DNA from: Deltaproteobacteria bacterium
GTDB taxonomy: Bacteria > Desulfobacterota > Syntrophobacteria > Syntrophobacterales > Thermodesulforhabdaceae
DNA length: 64,000 nucleotides
Assembly: GCA_019309115.1 (NCBI GenBank)
Contig: JAFDGW010000018.1
Coordinates: 1 to 64,000, forward strand
Direction of reading: 5' to 3'
Below, one piece after another: positions 1 through 8,980 of the stretch. Both the position numbers and the translations under genes were made by a program. Position 1 is the stretch's first letter; every line of letters starts with the position of its first letter. The notes under the pieces are model-generated. The model did not search any database. It worked only from the letters and a program-made list of their open reading frames with translations, and had not been told where the DNA came from.

Positions 1-2
1 TT

Positions 3-374
3 GAGATTCTTGAACTTCATGAAACCATAATATCCTCTTCCGGTGGAGCCCGTGGCATCCGAGATCTTAGAGCCCTTGAATCGGCCATAAATCAACCACG
101 TGTAACGTTTGATAAGATAGATCTATATCCGGACATCATTTCAAAGGCAGCTGCCCTTTGCTTCTTCATTGTAATGAGTCATCCTTTCATTGATGGTAAT
201 AAACGGGTAGGTCACGCGGCTATGGAAATCTTTCTAGTGCTAAATGGCTATGAAATAAAGACAACAATTGATGAGCAAGAAAAGATTATTATGGACCTTG
301 CAGCAGGAGGCATTAAACTTGAAGAATTCACAAACTGGGTCAGATCGCATGTAATTCACATAACAAGCGGCTGA
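3..374 (+). CDS. doc: Doc/Fic-family toxin, 5' end outside window
   Basis: The open frame enters from the left edge and ends with TGA at 372-374, giving the last 123 residues of a Doc-type protein. The Fic/Doc active-site motif HPFIDGNKR is complete, with the catalytic His and the phosphate-binding GNKR. Doc toxins phosphorylate elongation factor Tu and are normally neutralised by a Phd antitoxin encoded just upstream, which would lie outside this window. The family is about 120-130 residues, so only a few N-terminal residues are missing. The stop codon falls inside an attC-like site, as expected for an integron gene cassette. The family call is firm; activity is inferred from the intact motif. 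Confidence 0.88.
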   Translation, partial: EILELHETIISSSGGARGIRDLRALESAINQPRVTFDKIDLYPDIISKAAALCFFIVMSHPFIDGNKRVGHAAMEIFLVLNGYEIKTTIDEQEKIIMDLAAGGIKLEEFTNWVRSHVIHITSG

Positions 375-432
375 AGGCGGACTGGCAAATCCGCTCCGCT
401 TCTTTGCCACCTGCTTAGCCGCAACGTTCGGG
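358..432 (+). mobile_element. attC-like integron recombination site 1
   Basis: The 75-bp site lies between the Doc gene and the next gene. Its outer boxes are ACATAAC (358-364) and GTTCGGG (426-432), which share only the AAC/GTT core. Inside, GCGGCT pairs with AGCCGC and TGGCAAA pairs with TTTGCCA, with unpaired extra bases on the left arm (a G, and AC). This matches attC architecture: imperfect palindrome, extrahelical bases, upstream stop codon inside the site. The degenerate R' box makes this the weaker of the two sites. Confidence 0.6.
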
Positions 433-440
433 GAGTAATT

Positions 441-1031
441 ATGACTTGGTACAAAACTCGAATATCTCGGTTAATTAAGGGTAAGGAGAAGGACGCTCCT
501 TATTGTTATTGGAGTAATGACATATTCGCCAAGATCTTGCCAAAATTGATTCCAAAAGACTTAGACCGTGTGCTAAGTGATGTTGCGATAATAATAGGCA
601 CTTGGGAGAGAGTATTGGAAACAGCACGCCTTTGGTCGGATGGAAACACGCTCAACGCCGTCAGGCGCGGGTATGTACTCACAATGATGTTCTTCTGCTT
701 GCAATATCCGAGAGAAACGATTTTAGACACATTGATAAAAAACCTACCTGCCAAGAGCCGCGAAAGGAAATTGTGTGAATCCCTGATGCACAAAGACAGT
801 GATTACCGCCATATACGAAACAGTATAGCGCACGGCAGTTTCGAGATAACCGAAGATGGAAAAGCCATTATATTCAAAGATCGTAAGTGGAAGGGCCAAA
901 AGTTATTGGCGGAGGTTGAACTGGATTCCCTGATCGTGTTTGATATTTTGATGTCAGCTTTTGAAGCAAAGTTGGGAAGGATCGCCGAACAAAACGCTCT
1001 ACCTGACCGCTATTCCGCTGGCGCTTCATAG
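441..1031 (+). CDS. HEPN-like protein carried on an apparent integron cassette
   Basis: This 196-residue protein is preceded by a good ribosome-binding site (GGGGAG, 5 bases before ATG), which sits just inside the attC boundary. Near residues 128-135 it has RHIRNSIAHG, containing R-N-S-I-A-H. This fits the R-X4-H signature of HEPN nucleases and of many cassette-borne or toxin-antitoxin proteins. The surrounding sequence is helical and charged with no signal peptide. The TAG stop lies within the second attC-like site, so gene plus site form a cassette-sized unit of about 620 bp. I do not recognise a named family beyond HEPN-like; RNase activity is inference from the short motif. Confidence 0.7.
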   Translation: MTWYKTRISRLIKGKEKDAPYCYWSNDIFAKILPKLIPKDLDRVLSDVAIIIGTWERVLETARLWSDGNTLNAVRRGYVLTMMFFCLQYPRETILDTLIKNLPAKSRERKLCESLMHKDSDYRHIRNSIAHGSFEITEDGKAIIFKDRKWKGQKLLAEVELDSLIVFDILMSAFEAKLGRIAEQNALPDRYSAGAS

Positions 1032-1056
1032 CGGCAGGTGAGCTTGGCCGTTAGGC
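984..1056 (+). mobile_element. attC-like integron recombination site 2
   Basis: The 73-bp site has R''-like GCCGAAC (984-990) and a consensus R' box GTTAGGC (1050-1056; consensus GTTRRRY). The arms GCTC-T-ACCTG-A-CCGCTA and TAGCGGCAGGTGAGC pair over 15 bp, leaving exactly two unpaired bases on the left arm. Such extrahelical bases are how integrases choose the attC strand. The central loop is TTCCGCTGGCGCTTCA. The stop codon of the preceding gene lies inside the site. Together these features make a convincing attC. Confidence 0.8.
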
Positions 1057-1069
1057 ATATGGTCCAAGG

Positions 1070-1587
1070 GTAAGCGATCATAGGGTAATCATAGTGGTAT
1101 TGCAGATTTTTGTATACAGTGAGCGGGCTTTGTGATAGGTGGGAGTGGTCTAAGAGGAGAAGATTGTTGAAGCGAAAGAAAACACCCACCGCTGATATTT
1201 CATCAAGTGCAGAAGCTTTGGGATTGCCTTTTTCGGAGGAGGAACTGGAAGGCAACGCCCACAGTGGTTCGGCATTTTATCATTGAGCGTGAAAAGGCGA
1301 GCATTGAAGATAAGAAGACGATAGCCAAGCTTTCGAAACGTGTTGAGGAGCTTGAAAAACCATTCGCTTTGGAGTTTTGTGGCGGAAAAGAAGTCAGGGT
1401 ACCAGAGGTGATAAAGGATGCCGTTGGGTGGAGCGGATTTTGTCCCTGCGCCATACCTGTAGGCTCCAATGCAAGTCCACCTTCAATGTCCTTGTGGATG
1501 CGTTCTCTGCTTATTTCAAGGGACAAAAACCTGACCTTGAATGGTTAACCGAAGTTGGTAATGCATAATACCCCTGTGATCGCTTAC
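1070..1587 (+). mobile_element. Decayed IS66-family insertion sequence
   Basis: The element begins GTAAGCGATCATAGGG and ends CCCCTGTGATCGCTTAC, terminal inverted repeats with one mismatch. They start GTAAGCG, as is typical of IS66-family ends. Inside are broken pieces of a TnpC-like transposase. One is an N-terminal coiled stretch (about 1203-1362, ending KLSKRVEELE). The other is a C-terminal stretch (about 1480-1566, ending EWLTEVGNA). They are separated by frameshifts, and the central catalytic part is deleted. At about 0.5 kb it is far below the roughly 2.5 kb of an intact IS66. No 8-bp target duplication flanks it (GTCCAAGG on the left, GGTTTTTT on the right). A 145-bp relative lies at 28949-29093. 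Confidence 0.75.
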
Positions 1588-1715
1588 GGTTTTTTCGGTT
1601 CTTATAAGAGCAGCCAGGAGATGGCGGAGGGTAAGTTTCACCAAAAGCGAACTAAATTATTTGGATCGTTTGAGAAAAGAATTAGGAGGGGTCTGTTAGC
1701 CAGTGATTCCAATAA

Positions 1716-1746
1716 CCCTTTTTACAGGAAGTTTGGGACTTGACCC
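1716..1746 (-). repeat. IS256-type terminal sequence, extra outward copy
   Basis: Read on the minus strand, this starts GGGTCAAGTCCC and continues into CTTCCTGTAAAAAGGG. It closely resembles the end at 2159-2190 and has the same orientation. A single IS would have ends in opposite orientation, so this looks like the right end of a second, otherwise deleted copy whose body lay to the left. The stretch between 1588 and 1715 holds nothing I can identify. Confidence 0.5.
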
Positions 1747-2101
1747 TCAATTTAGCTAACTTCTCTAATACCTGGGAATTGTTCCTAAAAAAAGCAACTA
1801 ACTTCGATCGAAAAGGTCTTTCATTGTTTCTTACCTGGGGCTTGTATATATGGATTTCCCCCTAGGCTGTCTTAATCTTGAAAGGCTCGTAACCATTGCG
1901 GTAACCAGTGCTTCCGCCCTTTCGCCTTTCATAATGCCCCCTACCCAAAAACTCTGTCACCTCTTCTTCGAGCAACTCCTGAAGGATGATTGCTGCCCCC
2001 TTCTTAATCAGCTCGCTCAAAAGAAACCCTTCGTTAGCCCTTCCCTTCAATGACTCTTCCAACTCCTTGTGCATCTTTTGACTCGCTGGTATCCTCTTCA
2101 T
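1747..2101 (-). pseudogene. IS256-family transposase, N-terminal fragment
   Basis: The minus-strand frame starts MKRIPASQKMHKEL and contains VTEFLGRGHYERR followed by GSTGYRNGYEPFKIKT. This is the characteristic N-terminal region of IS256/mutator transposases. A TAG nonsense codon at 1862-1864 interrupts it. The same frame then continues with recognisable family sequence (KPQVRN, NERPFRSKL, SQVLEKLA) until it runs into the outward-facing end at 1716-1746. Only about 115 of the usual 400 or so residues remain, and the DDE catalytic domain is gone, so it cannot be active. A good ribosome-binding site (AGGAGGCCACCC) precedes the ATG. Confidence 0.85.
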
Positions 2102-2158
2102 GGGTGGCCTCCTTTTTAGTTTGGTTTTTACCAGTTACACTAATTGCAATTTTGGCCA

Positions 2159-2190
2159 CCCTTTTTACAGGAAAAAATAGGACATTACCC
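2159..2190 (-). repeat. IS256-type terminal sequence (transposase-proximal end)
   Basis: On the minus strand this reads GGGTAATGTCCTA, a T-run, then CCTGTAAAAAGGG. It lies about 60 bp upstream of the transposase start and is the expected 5' terminus of the truncated IS256-family element. It shares CCTGTAAAAAGGG with the copy at 1716-1746. Confidence 0.55.
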
Positions 2191-2234
2191 CTTTGTGCTT
2201 GATTGGACTAAAAAATTACAGGTAATCTATGTGA

Positions 2235-3563
<1,329 letters not shown>

Positions 3564-3581
3564 AGAAGTTAGGTTTAGGTT

Positions 3582-5477
3582 ATGGTTTTGGACGCAGCGT
3601 GGAAGAAACTTTACAAGGAAAGATTAGTTACGGCGGAAGAAGCGGTACGCAAGGCTTTAAGGGACGGGTGTCGTGTGTATCTAGGTCCCGGGTGTGCAGA
3701 GCCGCAATTTCTCGTTCGCTGTCTTTTTGAGCAAATTCGTAACTACCGAGATGTGGAAATCATTCAAAATCTGTCTATGGGAGCGGTCCCGCGGGATTGG
3801 AGAAATTTCAATGGCCACTGCAGACTAAAAACTTTTTTTGTCGGACCTGCAACTCGGGAAGCCGTCAATCTTGGGCAGGTTGATTATATCCCGGCTTATT
3901 ATTCGGCTATTCCACAATTTTTCCAGGAAAGTGGTCCCTTTCCTCTGGATGTTTGTTTTATTCAAGTGAGCCCGCCGGACGATCATGGGTATTGTTCTCT
4001 CGGCATATCCGTGGAAATAAATAAGGCTGCTGCTGAACACGCCAAGGTAGTAGTTGCCCAGGTTAACGAAAAAATGCCAAGAACCCTGGGCGATACCTTT
4101 TTCCATGTTAGCCAAATAGACTATTTTGTGGAACACACAGAGGACCTTCTGGAGGCGACATTTTACGAAAGGAGCGCTATTTCTGAGCGAATTGGTCAGT
4201 ATGTTAGCAGGCTTGTTGATGATGGGGCCACGATACAAACCGGCATCGGGAGAATAGCGAATTCAGTTGTCCGACATCTTGAAGAAAAACGGGATCTCGG
4301 CCTCCACTCGGACATGTTCACCGATGCCCATCGTGAACTCATCGAAAAGGGCGTTCTTACAGGTGCGAAAAAGGCTATCCACCGAAAAAAGGCAGTTGCA
4401 AGCTTTTGCTTGGGCACGAGGGAACTCTACCGCTTTGTGCATGATAATCCAGAGGTCGAATTTTACGGCACAGAGTATATTAACAATACGGAAGTGATAA
4501 GCCAGCACGATCGGATGGTAGCTATAAATTCTGCCCTTGAGATAGACATAACTGGGCAGGTTTGCGCAGATTCGATAGGCCACAAAGTTTACAGCGGTAT
4601 AGGTGGTTATATTGACTTTATGCTTGGTTCGGCCATGTCGAAGGGTGGAAAGTCGATCATATTAGTTCCTTCTACCAGTCCAGACGGTAAAAAATCGCGG
4701 ATTGTAGCCCATCTGACAGGGGGCGCTGGTGTGGCCAGCCCGAGAAGCAGTGTTCGCTATGTGGTCAGTGAATTTGGGGTAGCAAATTTGTTTGGTAAGG
4801 CTATAAGAGAACGAGCCCTTGCACTCATCACCCTTGCTCATCCCAGGTTTCGCGAAAGACTGCTGAATCAGGCCAAAAAGCTGAGGTATGTTTATCAAGA
4901 TCAGATACTTCCCCCTGTATATGAACCTCTGTATCCAGGTCAGTGGGAAACCTACCAGATTTTCCCGGGTGAATTAAAGGTATTTTTCAGGCCTATAAAA
5001 CCAACAGACGAGCGGGCTTTGCAGGAATTTTTTTACTCATTGCCTGATCAGGACATATATTACAGATTTTTATCCGCCATGAAGGTTTTCCCCCATCGCA
5101 ATACTCAAGCTATGTGTAACATTGACTACGAACATGAAATGGCGATCGTGGGGGTTCTGGGAGACATAGGAAATGAAAAAATAATTGCTCTGGGGAGGTA
5201 TATTCTTGATCAGAAAACCAATATGGCTGAGGTGGACTTTGCCGTGAGGGCCGAGTACCAAAAACGAGGGATAGGCACGTTTCTTTTGCACTATCTTTGT
5301 GAAATTGCTAAAAGTAAGGGTATAAAAGGTTTTTGTGCCTACGTGCTGGCATCCAATCGTAAGATGCTAAGTGTTTTTCATAAAGTAGGCTATGTAATAC
5401 ATAGCCATCTCGAAGAGGGAGTATATGAAATCTGGTTTAGGTTTGATGAACCGGCGCAGGTTTGCCTTACCGAATAG
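3582..5477 (+). CDS. Acetyl-CoA hydrolase/CoA-transferase fused to a GNAT domain
   Basis: The 631-residue protein has two parts. Residues about 5-430 resemble the acetyl-CoA hydrolase / 4-hydroxybutyrate CoA-transferase family, including GTEYINNTEVISQHDRMVAI and a GGIGGYIDF-like loop (SGIGGYIDF). Residues about 460-620 form a GNAT acetyltransferase with the acetyl-CoA pyrophosphate motif QKRGIGTFLL. Such fusions are known among bacteria, but their substrate is usually undefined. The GNAT part could act on a small molecule or on protein lysines, using acetyl-CoA handled by the first domain; that link is inference. It follows purA by 18 bp, and the next gene starts inside its 3' end. Confidence 0.85.
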   Translation: MVLDAAWKKLYKERLVTAEEAVRKALRDGCRVYLGPGCAEPQFLVRCLFEQIRNYRDVEIIQNLSMGAVPRDWRNFNGHCRLKTFFVGPATREAVNLGQVDYIPAYYSAIPQFFQESGPFPLDVCFIQVSPPDDHGYCSLGISVEINKAAAEHAKVVVAQVNEKMPRTLGDTFFHVSQIDYFVEHTEDLLEATFYERSAISERIGQYVSRLVDDGATIQTGIGRIANSVVRHLEEKRDLGLHSDMFTDAHRELIEKGVLTGAKKAIHRKKAVASFCLGTRELYRFVHDNPEVEFYGTEYINNTEVISQHDRMVAINSALEIDITGQVCADSIGHKVYSGIGGYIDFMLGSAMSKGGKSIILVPSTSPDGKKSRIVAHLTGGAGVASPRSSVRYVVSEFGVANLFGKAIRERALALITLAHPRFRERLLNQAKKLRYVYQDQILPPVYEPLYPGQWETYQIFPGELKVFFRPIKPTDERALQEFFYSLPDQDIYYRFLSAMKVFPHRNTQAMCNIDYEHEMAIVGVLGDIGNEKIIALGRYILDQKTNMAEVDFAVRAEYQKRGIGTFLLHYLCEIAKSKGIKGFCAYVLASNRKMLSVFHKVGYVIHSHLEEGVYEIWFRFDEPAQVCLTE

Positions 5478-6066
5478 GTTTCGACCTCATCATTTTGCCT
5501 TCGATATAGATGGGGTGGTTGCCGATACGATGGCCGTATTTGTTGAACTTGTTCGGAAAGAACTTGGTATTCGGCATTTCAGCAAAGACGATATCGTAGA
5601 GTATGAACTTTATAAATGTGTACCTGCTCCAAAGGAAACGATTGACGAGGTTCTTTGCAAAACCTTGAGTGATGAGTACACGGAAATGATTCCGCCAATG
5701 CCGGGAGCAAAGGAGTTTCTGACTAGATTGGGAAAACTTGCGGATCTTCGATTTGTAACAGCGCGGGTTTGGCCCGATTCCATAATTAAATGGCTACATA
5801 AACTGTTACCGGACATTGATAAGCGAAGAATCCAAGTTGTAGCCACGGGAGATCCCGGCGCAAAAAAGCGAATACTTAAGGATATGGGGGTCAAGGTCTT
5901 TGTGGAAGATAGACTGGATACATGTTGTGCTTTGAGGAAAGAAGGATTTCATGTAATTCTTTTTGATCAGCCGTGGAACAGAGAGGCTGACGGCTTCTTC
6001 AGGATAAGACACTGGAAAGAGTTGGAAAAATTTATCGAATGGGATGAAGGAGCTGAAAGGCTGTGA
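5425..6066 (+). CDS. HAD-superfamily phosphatase, 5'-nucleotidase C-like
   Basis: This 213-residue protein has the HAD motif I FDIDGVVADT at about residues 27-36, with both Asp residues of the DxD signature. It also has a Ser/Thr motif II near VTARVW and an acidic motif III/IV near VFVEDRLDT. It resembles the 5'(3')-deoxyribonucleotidase-like (NT5C) branch. The substrate is unknown; nucleotide or sugar phosphates are plausible. The start at 5425 is supported by GAGGGAG about 5 bases upstream, and it overlaps the previous gene by 53 bp in another frame. An internal ATG at 5446 is an alternative start. It sits directly before minC, with overlapping ends. Confidence 0.78.
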   Translation: MKSGLGLMNRRRFALPNRFRPHHFAFDIDGVVADTMAVFVELVRKELGIRHFSKDDIVEYELYKCVPAPKETIDEVLCKTLSDEYTEMIPPMPGAKEFLTRLGKLADLRFVTARVWPDSIIKWLHKLLPDIDKRRIQVVATGDPGAKKRILKDMGVKVFVEDRLDTCCALRKEGFHVILFDQPWNREADGFFRIRHWKELEKFIEWDEGAERL

Positions 6067-6731
6067 ATTTGGAAAGGGGTGTTGCGCCGGTACAGATAAG
6101 GGCTCAGAGGGACGGTCAGTTTCTCTTTCTCATTGATTCGTCCATGCCTTTTCAGATGATCCTTCGCTATCTTGAAAAAAAGCACAAGAGCTCTAAGGGC
6201 TTTTTTGTATCGGCAAAGATCATACTGGATCTCGGTAACAGGCCTTTCAGGTTTGAAGAGGTAAAAGCTTTACGAGACATGTTGAGGCATAACTGGGGTG
6301 CCAGCGTGGTAGAATTACGACTCGGACAGCACTTGGATTCTTTCTTCGACTGGGCATCTAAGCAAATTGATATTCCCATAAGGCAAATTCCTGTCGGGGA
6401 AAATCTTATGGAACCAGTGGTGGTTCGTCAAACCTGCAGGTCTGGAGTCAGGGTGGAAGCGCCAATGGATTGCATAATTCTAGGAGATGTTAATCCGGGG
6501 GCGGAAGTTATAGCCGGAAGGGATATTATTGTGTTCGGAGTGCTCAGGGGTATTGCTCATGCCGGGGCAATGGGCAATAGAGATGCCAAAATATGGGCTC
6601 TTTCCATAGAACCCAACCAGATTCGTATAGCTGACCTTGTTGCGGTGCCGCCTCAAGAAGACCGGCATAAGCCGAAAAAATACGAGGTTGCACAGATTAA
6701 GGAAGGCAGAATACAGGTGTTAACCTTCTAG
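6063..6731 (+). CDS. minC: Septum site-determining protein MinC
   Basis: MinC inhibits FtsZ polymerisation away from midcell and is brought to the membrane by MinD. The 222 residues show a divergent N-terminal domain (about 1-105). A C-terminal beta-helix domain (about 118-220) carries the family signature RSGVRVEAP, VNPGAEVIAGRDIIVFGVLRG and AHAGAMG. The GTG start at 6063 overlaps the stop of the HAD gene, implying translational coupling. minD follows 12 bp later and then minE, giving the standard minCDE order. Confidence 0.93.
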   Translation: MNLERGVAPVQIRAQRDGQFLFLIDSSMPFQMILRYLEKKHKSSKGFFVSAKIILDLGNRPFRFEEVKALRDMLRHNWGASVVELRLGQHLDSFFDWASKQIDIPIRQIPVGENLMEPVVVRQTCRSGVRVEAPMDCIILGDVNPGAEVIAGRDIIVFGVLRGIAHAGAMGNRDAKIWALSIEPNQIRIADLVAVPPQEDRHKPKKYEVAQIKEGRIQVLTF

Positions 6732-6743
6732 AGTGAGGGAGAA

Positions 6744-7544
6744 ATGCCCGGAACGACTATAGTTGTAACGTCAGGAAAAGGTGGGGTTGGCAAGACTACC
6801 ACCGTTGCAAACCTCGGAACGGCACTGGCAATGCGGGGACGATCAGTGGTCATGGTGGATGCCGACATTGGCTTACGGAATCTCGACGTTGTTATGGGAT
6901 TGGAAAACAGAATAGTTTACAACCTAGTAGATATTATAGAAGGACGGTGTCGTACCGAACAGGCAATGATAAGAGATAGAAAGCTTAATTCGCTTTTTCT
7001 GATTCCTGCTGCTCAAACTAGGGAAAAAGACGCAGTTCATCCCGATCAGATGAAAGAGCTTTGTGAGAAACTCCAGCAAGATTTCGATTATGTTCTGGTC
7101 GATTGTCCAGCCGGAATTGAGCGTGGCTTCAGAAATGCCGTAGCAGGTGCTCAGAAGGCTATTGTGGTGACCACACCAGAGGTTTCAGCCATTCGTGATG
7201 CCGATCGAGTTATAGGGCTACTGGAAGCGGAGCTAATGAAGGACATACAGCTAATAATCAATCGCTTGAACCACAAAATGGTGAAGCGCGGAGACATGAT
7301 GTCAACAGAGGATATTTGCTCTTTGCTGGCAATACCACTTGTTGGAGTTATACCGGAGAGCGAAGAGGTGGTTGTTTCCACAAACAGAGGAATTCCTTTG
7401 GTTCACGAAAAGAGAAGTTCAGTAGCCGGTGCGTTTCGGAGAATAGCTGCTCGCCTGGAAGGTGAGCAGGTTCCTATTCCGGCAGATAATGCAGAAGAAG
7501 GAGGGATTTTGAGCAGGTTTAAGAGACTGATCTGGAGCTCTTGA
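6744..7544 (+). CDS. minD: Septum site-determining ATPase MinD
   Basis: MinD is a ParA-like ATPase that binds the inner membrane when ATP-bound, recruits MinC and is released by MinE. The deviant Walker A motif KGGVGKTTT lies at residues 12-20, and DADIGLRNLD at about 40-49. The protein ends with a short amphipathic, basic helix (ILSRFKRLIWSS), the usual membrane-targeting tail. Length is 266 residues, normal for the family. GAGGGAGAA precedes the ATG. It lies between minC and minE. Confidence 0.97.
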   Translation: MPGTTIVVTSGKGGVGKTTTVANLGTALAMRGRSVVMVDADIGLRNLDVVMGLENRIVYNLVDIIEGRCRTEQAMIRDRKLNSLFLIPAAQTREKDAVHPDQMKELCEKLQQDFDYVLVDCPAGIERGFRNAVAGAQKAIVVTTPEVSAIRDADRVIGLLEAELMKDIQLIINRLNHKMVKRGDMMSTEDICSLLAIPLVGVIPESEEVVVSTNRGIPLVHEKRSSVAGAFRRIAARLEGEQVPIPADNAEEGGILSRFKRLIWSS

Positions 7545-7565
7545 TGAGGAAACTGGAGGAAAAGA

Positions 7566-7850
7566 ATGCTTGATACTATCAAGCGCTTTTTTGGTGATAA
7601 GAAGAGCGGAGAGGTGGCGAAAAAACGGATGCAGATCGTGCTTTTGCACGATAGGTTGAGTATATCGCCAGAGATGCTCGAAAGTATAAAAAACGACATC
7701 CTTCAGGTGTTAAGTCGTTATATGGAGATTGATGACCGTACTATAAAGGTTTCTATCGAAAAAGGTGAAAATTATGCTGCGCTGGTTTCTAATGTGCAGG
7801 TAAAAAGAGTGTATCGTCATGTGCAGCAACCTTCCACGGAGTCATCCTGA
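7566..7850 (+). CDS. minE: Cell division topological specificity factor MinE
   Basis: MinE stimulates the MinD ATPase and drives Min oscillation. The 94-residue protein has the amphipathic N-terminus (MLDTIKRFFG). It is followed by the MinD-contact helix KKRMQIVLLHDR (about 20-31), then the beta-rich dimerisation domain (SPEMLESIKNDILQVLSRY). It ends in a short serine-containing tail. GGAGGAAAAGA lies just before the ATG. It completes minCDE, and the next small gene begins 14 bp later. Confidence 0.95.
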   Translation: MLDTIKRFFGDKKSGEVAKKRMQIVLLHDRLSISPEMLESIKNDILQVLSRYMEIDDRTIKVSIEKGENYAALVSNVQVKRVYRHVQQPSTESS

Positions 7851-7864
7851 CCGACGGATGCGCT

Positions 7865-8104
7865 ATGGCTGTGGATCTTTTTCTGGCGGCGACTCTTCGA
7901 CAACATGTCAATGATTACGATCCCCAAAAGGGGCTGTGTATTGATGTATCGCCGGGCACTAAAATAAAGGAAGTGCTTCATCGCCTCGGTATCCCAGAGG
8001 GAGAGGTAAAGATTATAATGGTAAACGGGAAGCATGCTTCACTAGATTCGGAACTGGAGGGAAATGAAAGGGTTGGTTTGTTTCCAGCAGTTGGAGGTGG
8101 CTAA
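7865..8104 (+). CDS. MoaD/ThiS-like beta-grasp sulfur carrier protein
   Basis: The 79-residue protein has the size and hydrophobic pattern of ubiquitin-like sulfur carriers, with VNGKHASLDSELEGNERVGLFPAVGGG at the C-terminal end. The terminal Gly-Gly is where an E1-like enzyme (MoaB/ThiF/HesA type) would form an adenylate and then a thiocarboxylate. No activating enzyme or molybdopterin gene is adjacent, so its pathway is unknown. It could serve Moco, thiamine, tungsten cofactor or thiolation of another target. The ribosome-binding site is weak. It ends the purA-min run and overlaps the convergent ATP-grasp gene by 4 bp. Confidence 0.8.
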   Translation: MAVDLFLAATLRQHVNDYDPQKGLCIDVSPGTKIKEVLHRLGIPEGEVKIIMVNGKHASLDSELEGNERVGLFPAVGGG

Positions 8105-8964
8105 TTTGGCCTGATGGTACGAAGCCATGAGTGAATCGCCTTTTTCAGAATATTGTAGTATTTATCCTGTCCTCCTAGGCCAGTTCTTCCAAAGTAATAA
8201 TTGATTTCAATCAGCAAGGGACGTTTTTTCTCCTTATCTTCCCTGTGGAACATGATATCCAAGCCGGCCAAATTTATTCCGGTTTTTTGCTGTAGTTCCT
8301 TTACCAGCTGGATTGCAGAACTTACTTCATTCATGTCTTTGATGTGCCTTATTTCTGCGCCCCTAGAAACATTGTGATAAAATTGAACCACTCCCTGTGG
8401 CACCATTCGCCAGTATGCGACTATGTGATCGTGAAGTATCACAATCCTCAAATCCATTCCGTTGTTGGGTATAAACTCCTGAATTAGAAAACCATTTAGC
8501 CCCGTTTTTTCCATTCTACAGAGGTTTTCCAGGACTCTCTTTAGCTCTGCGGGCGATCCTACCAGGTAAACTCCTTCGCCTTCGCCCCCATGAGATGATT
8601 TAACCACAATAGGGTATTTAATCTGATTGACCGTGTGAAGCGGAAAATTACGAACGGATGAGAAAAGCCAGCTTCTGGGATGAGGAAATCCTAAGGTTCT
8701 GAACAGGCGGATCTGGCCGACTTTTCCGGGGTAAAGAAAGCGGAAGGTATAATTGGGAAAAACATTTGGACAGTTGAAGCGGGCCATCCAGTAGAGATCT
8801 TCTGAGCAACCTTGGGGCAAAATGACGGCCCAGCAATTGCGAATCCAGTAAAGGTCCTCATCATCGGGTTTTCTTCCTGCACACAGACGGTTTATGTCAC
8901 CCTCTATTACAGGATGATATGACAGGACAAGCCTAGCTCTTTCTTGAAGGTGATGGCAATGCAT
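8101..8964 (-). CDS. ATP-grasp (RimK-like) ligase
   Basis: This 287-residue protein has an ATP-grasp core. VVKSSHGGEGEGVYLV (about 120-135) is the ATP-binding loop, LIQEFIPNNGMDLRIVILHD (about 166-185) the purine-binding strand, and LLIEINYYFGRTGLGG (about 250-265) the Mg-binding Glu-Ile-Asn. The family joins a carboxylate to an amine or thiol through an acyl phosphate; RimK members add Glu or other amino acids. The substrate here is unknown. It lies 16 bp after the glycosyltransferase gene on the same strand, so the two may build or modify the same product. Confidence 0.82.
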   Translation of the reverse strand: MHCHHLQERARLVLSYHPVIEGDINRLCAGRKPDDEDLYWIRNCWAVILPQGCSEDLYWMARFNCPNVFPNYTFRFLYPGKVGQIRLFRTLGFPHPRSWLFSSVRNFPLHTVNQIKYPIVVKSSHGGEGEGVYLVGSPAELKRVLENLCRMEKTGLNGFLIQEFIPNNGMDLRIVILHDHIVAYWRMVPQGVVQFYHNVSRGAEIRHIKDMNEVSSAIQLVKELQQKTGINLAGLDIMFHREDKEKKRPLLIEINYYFGRTGLGGQDKYYNILKKAIHSWLRTIRPN

Positions 8965-8980
8965 AGAATGCTTTAAGGAA

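Noticed and set aside
1062-1595. Target-site duplication around the IS66 remnant
   Set aside because: The 8 bases on each side (GTCCAAGG and GGTTTTTT) do not match; the same is true for the 28949-29093 copy.
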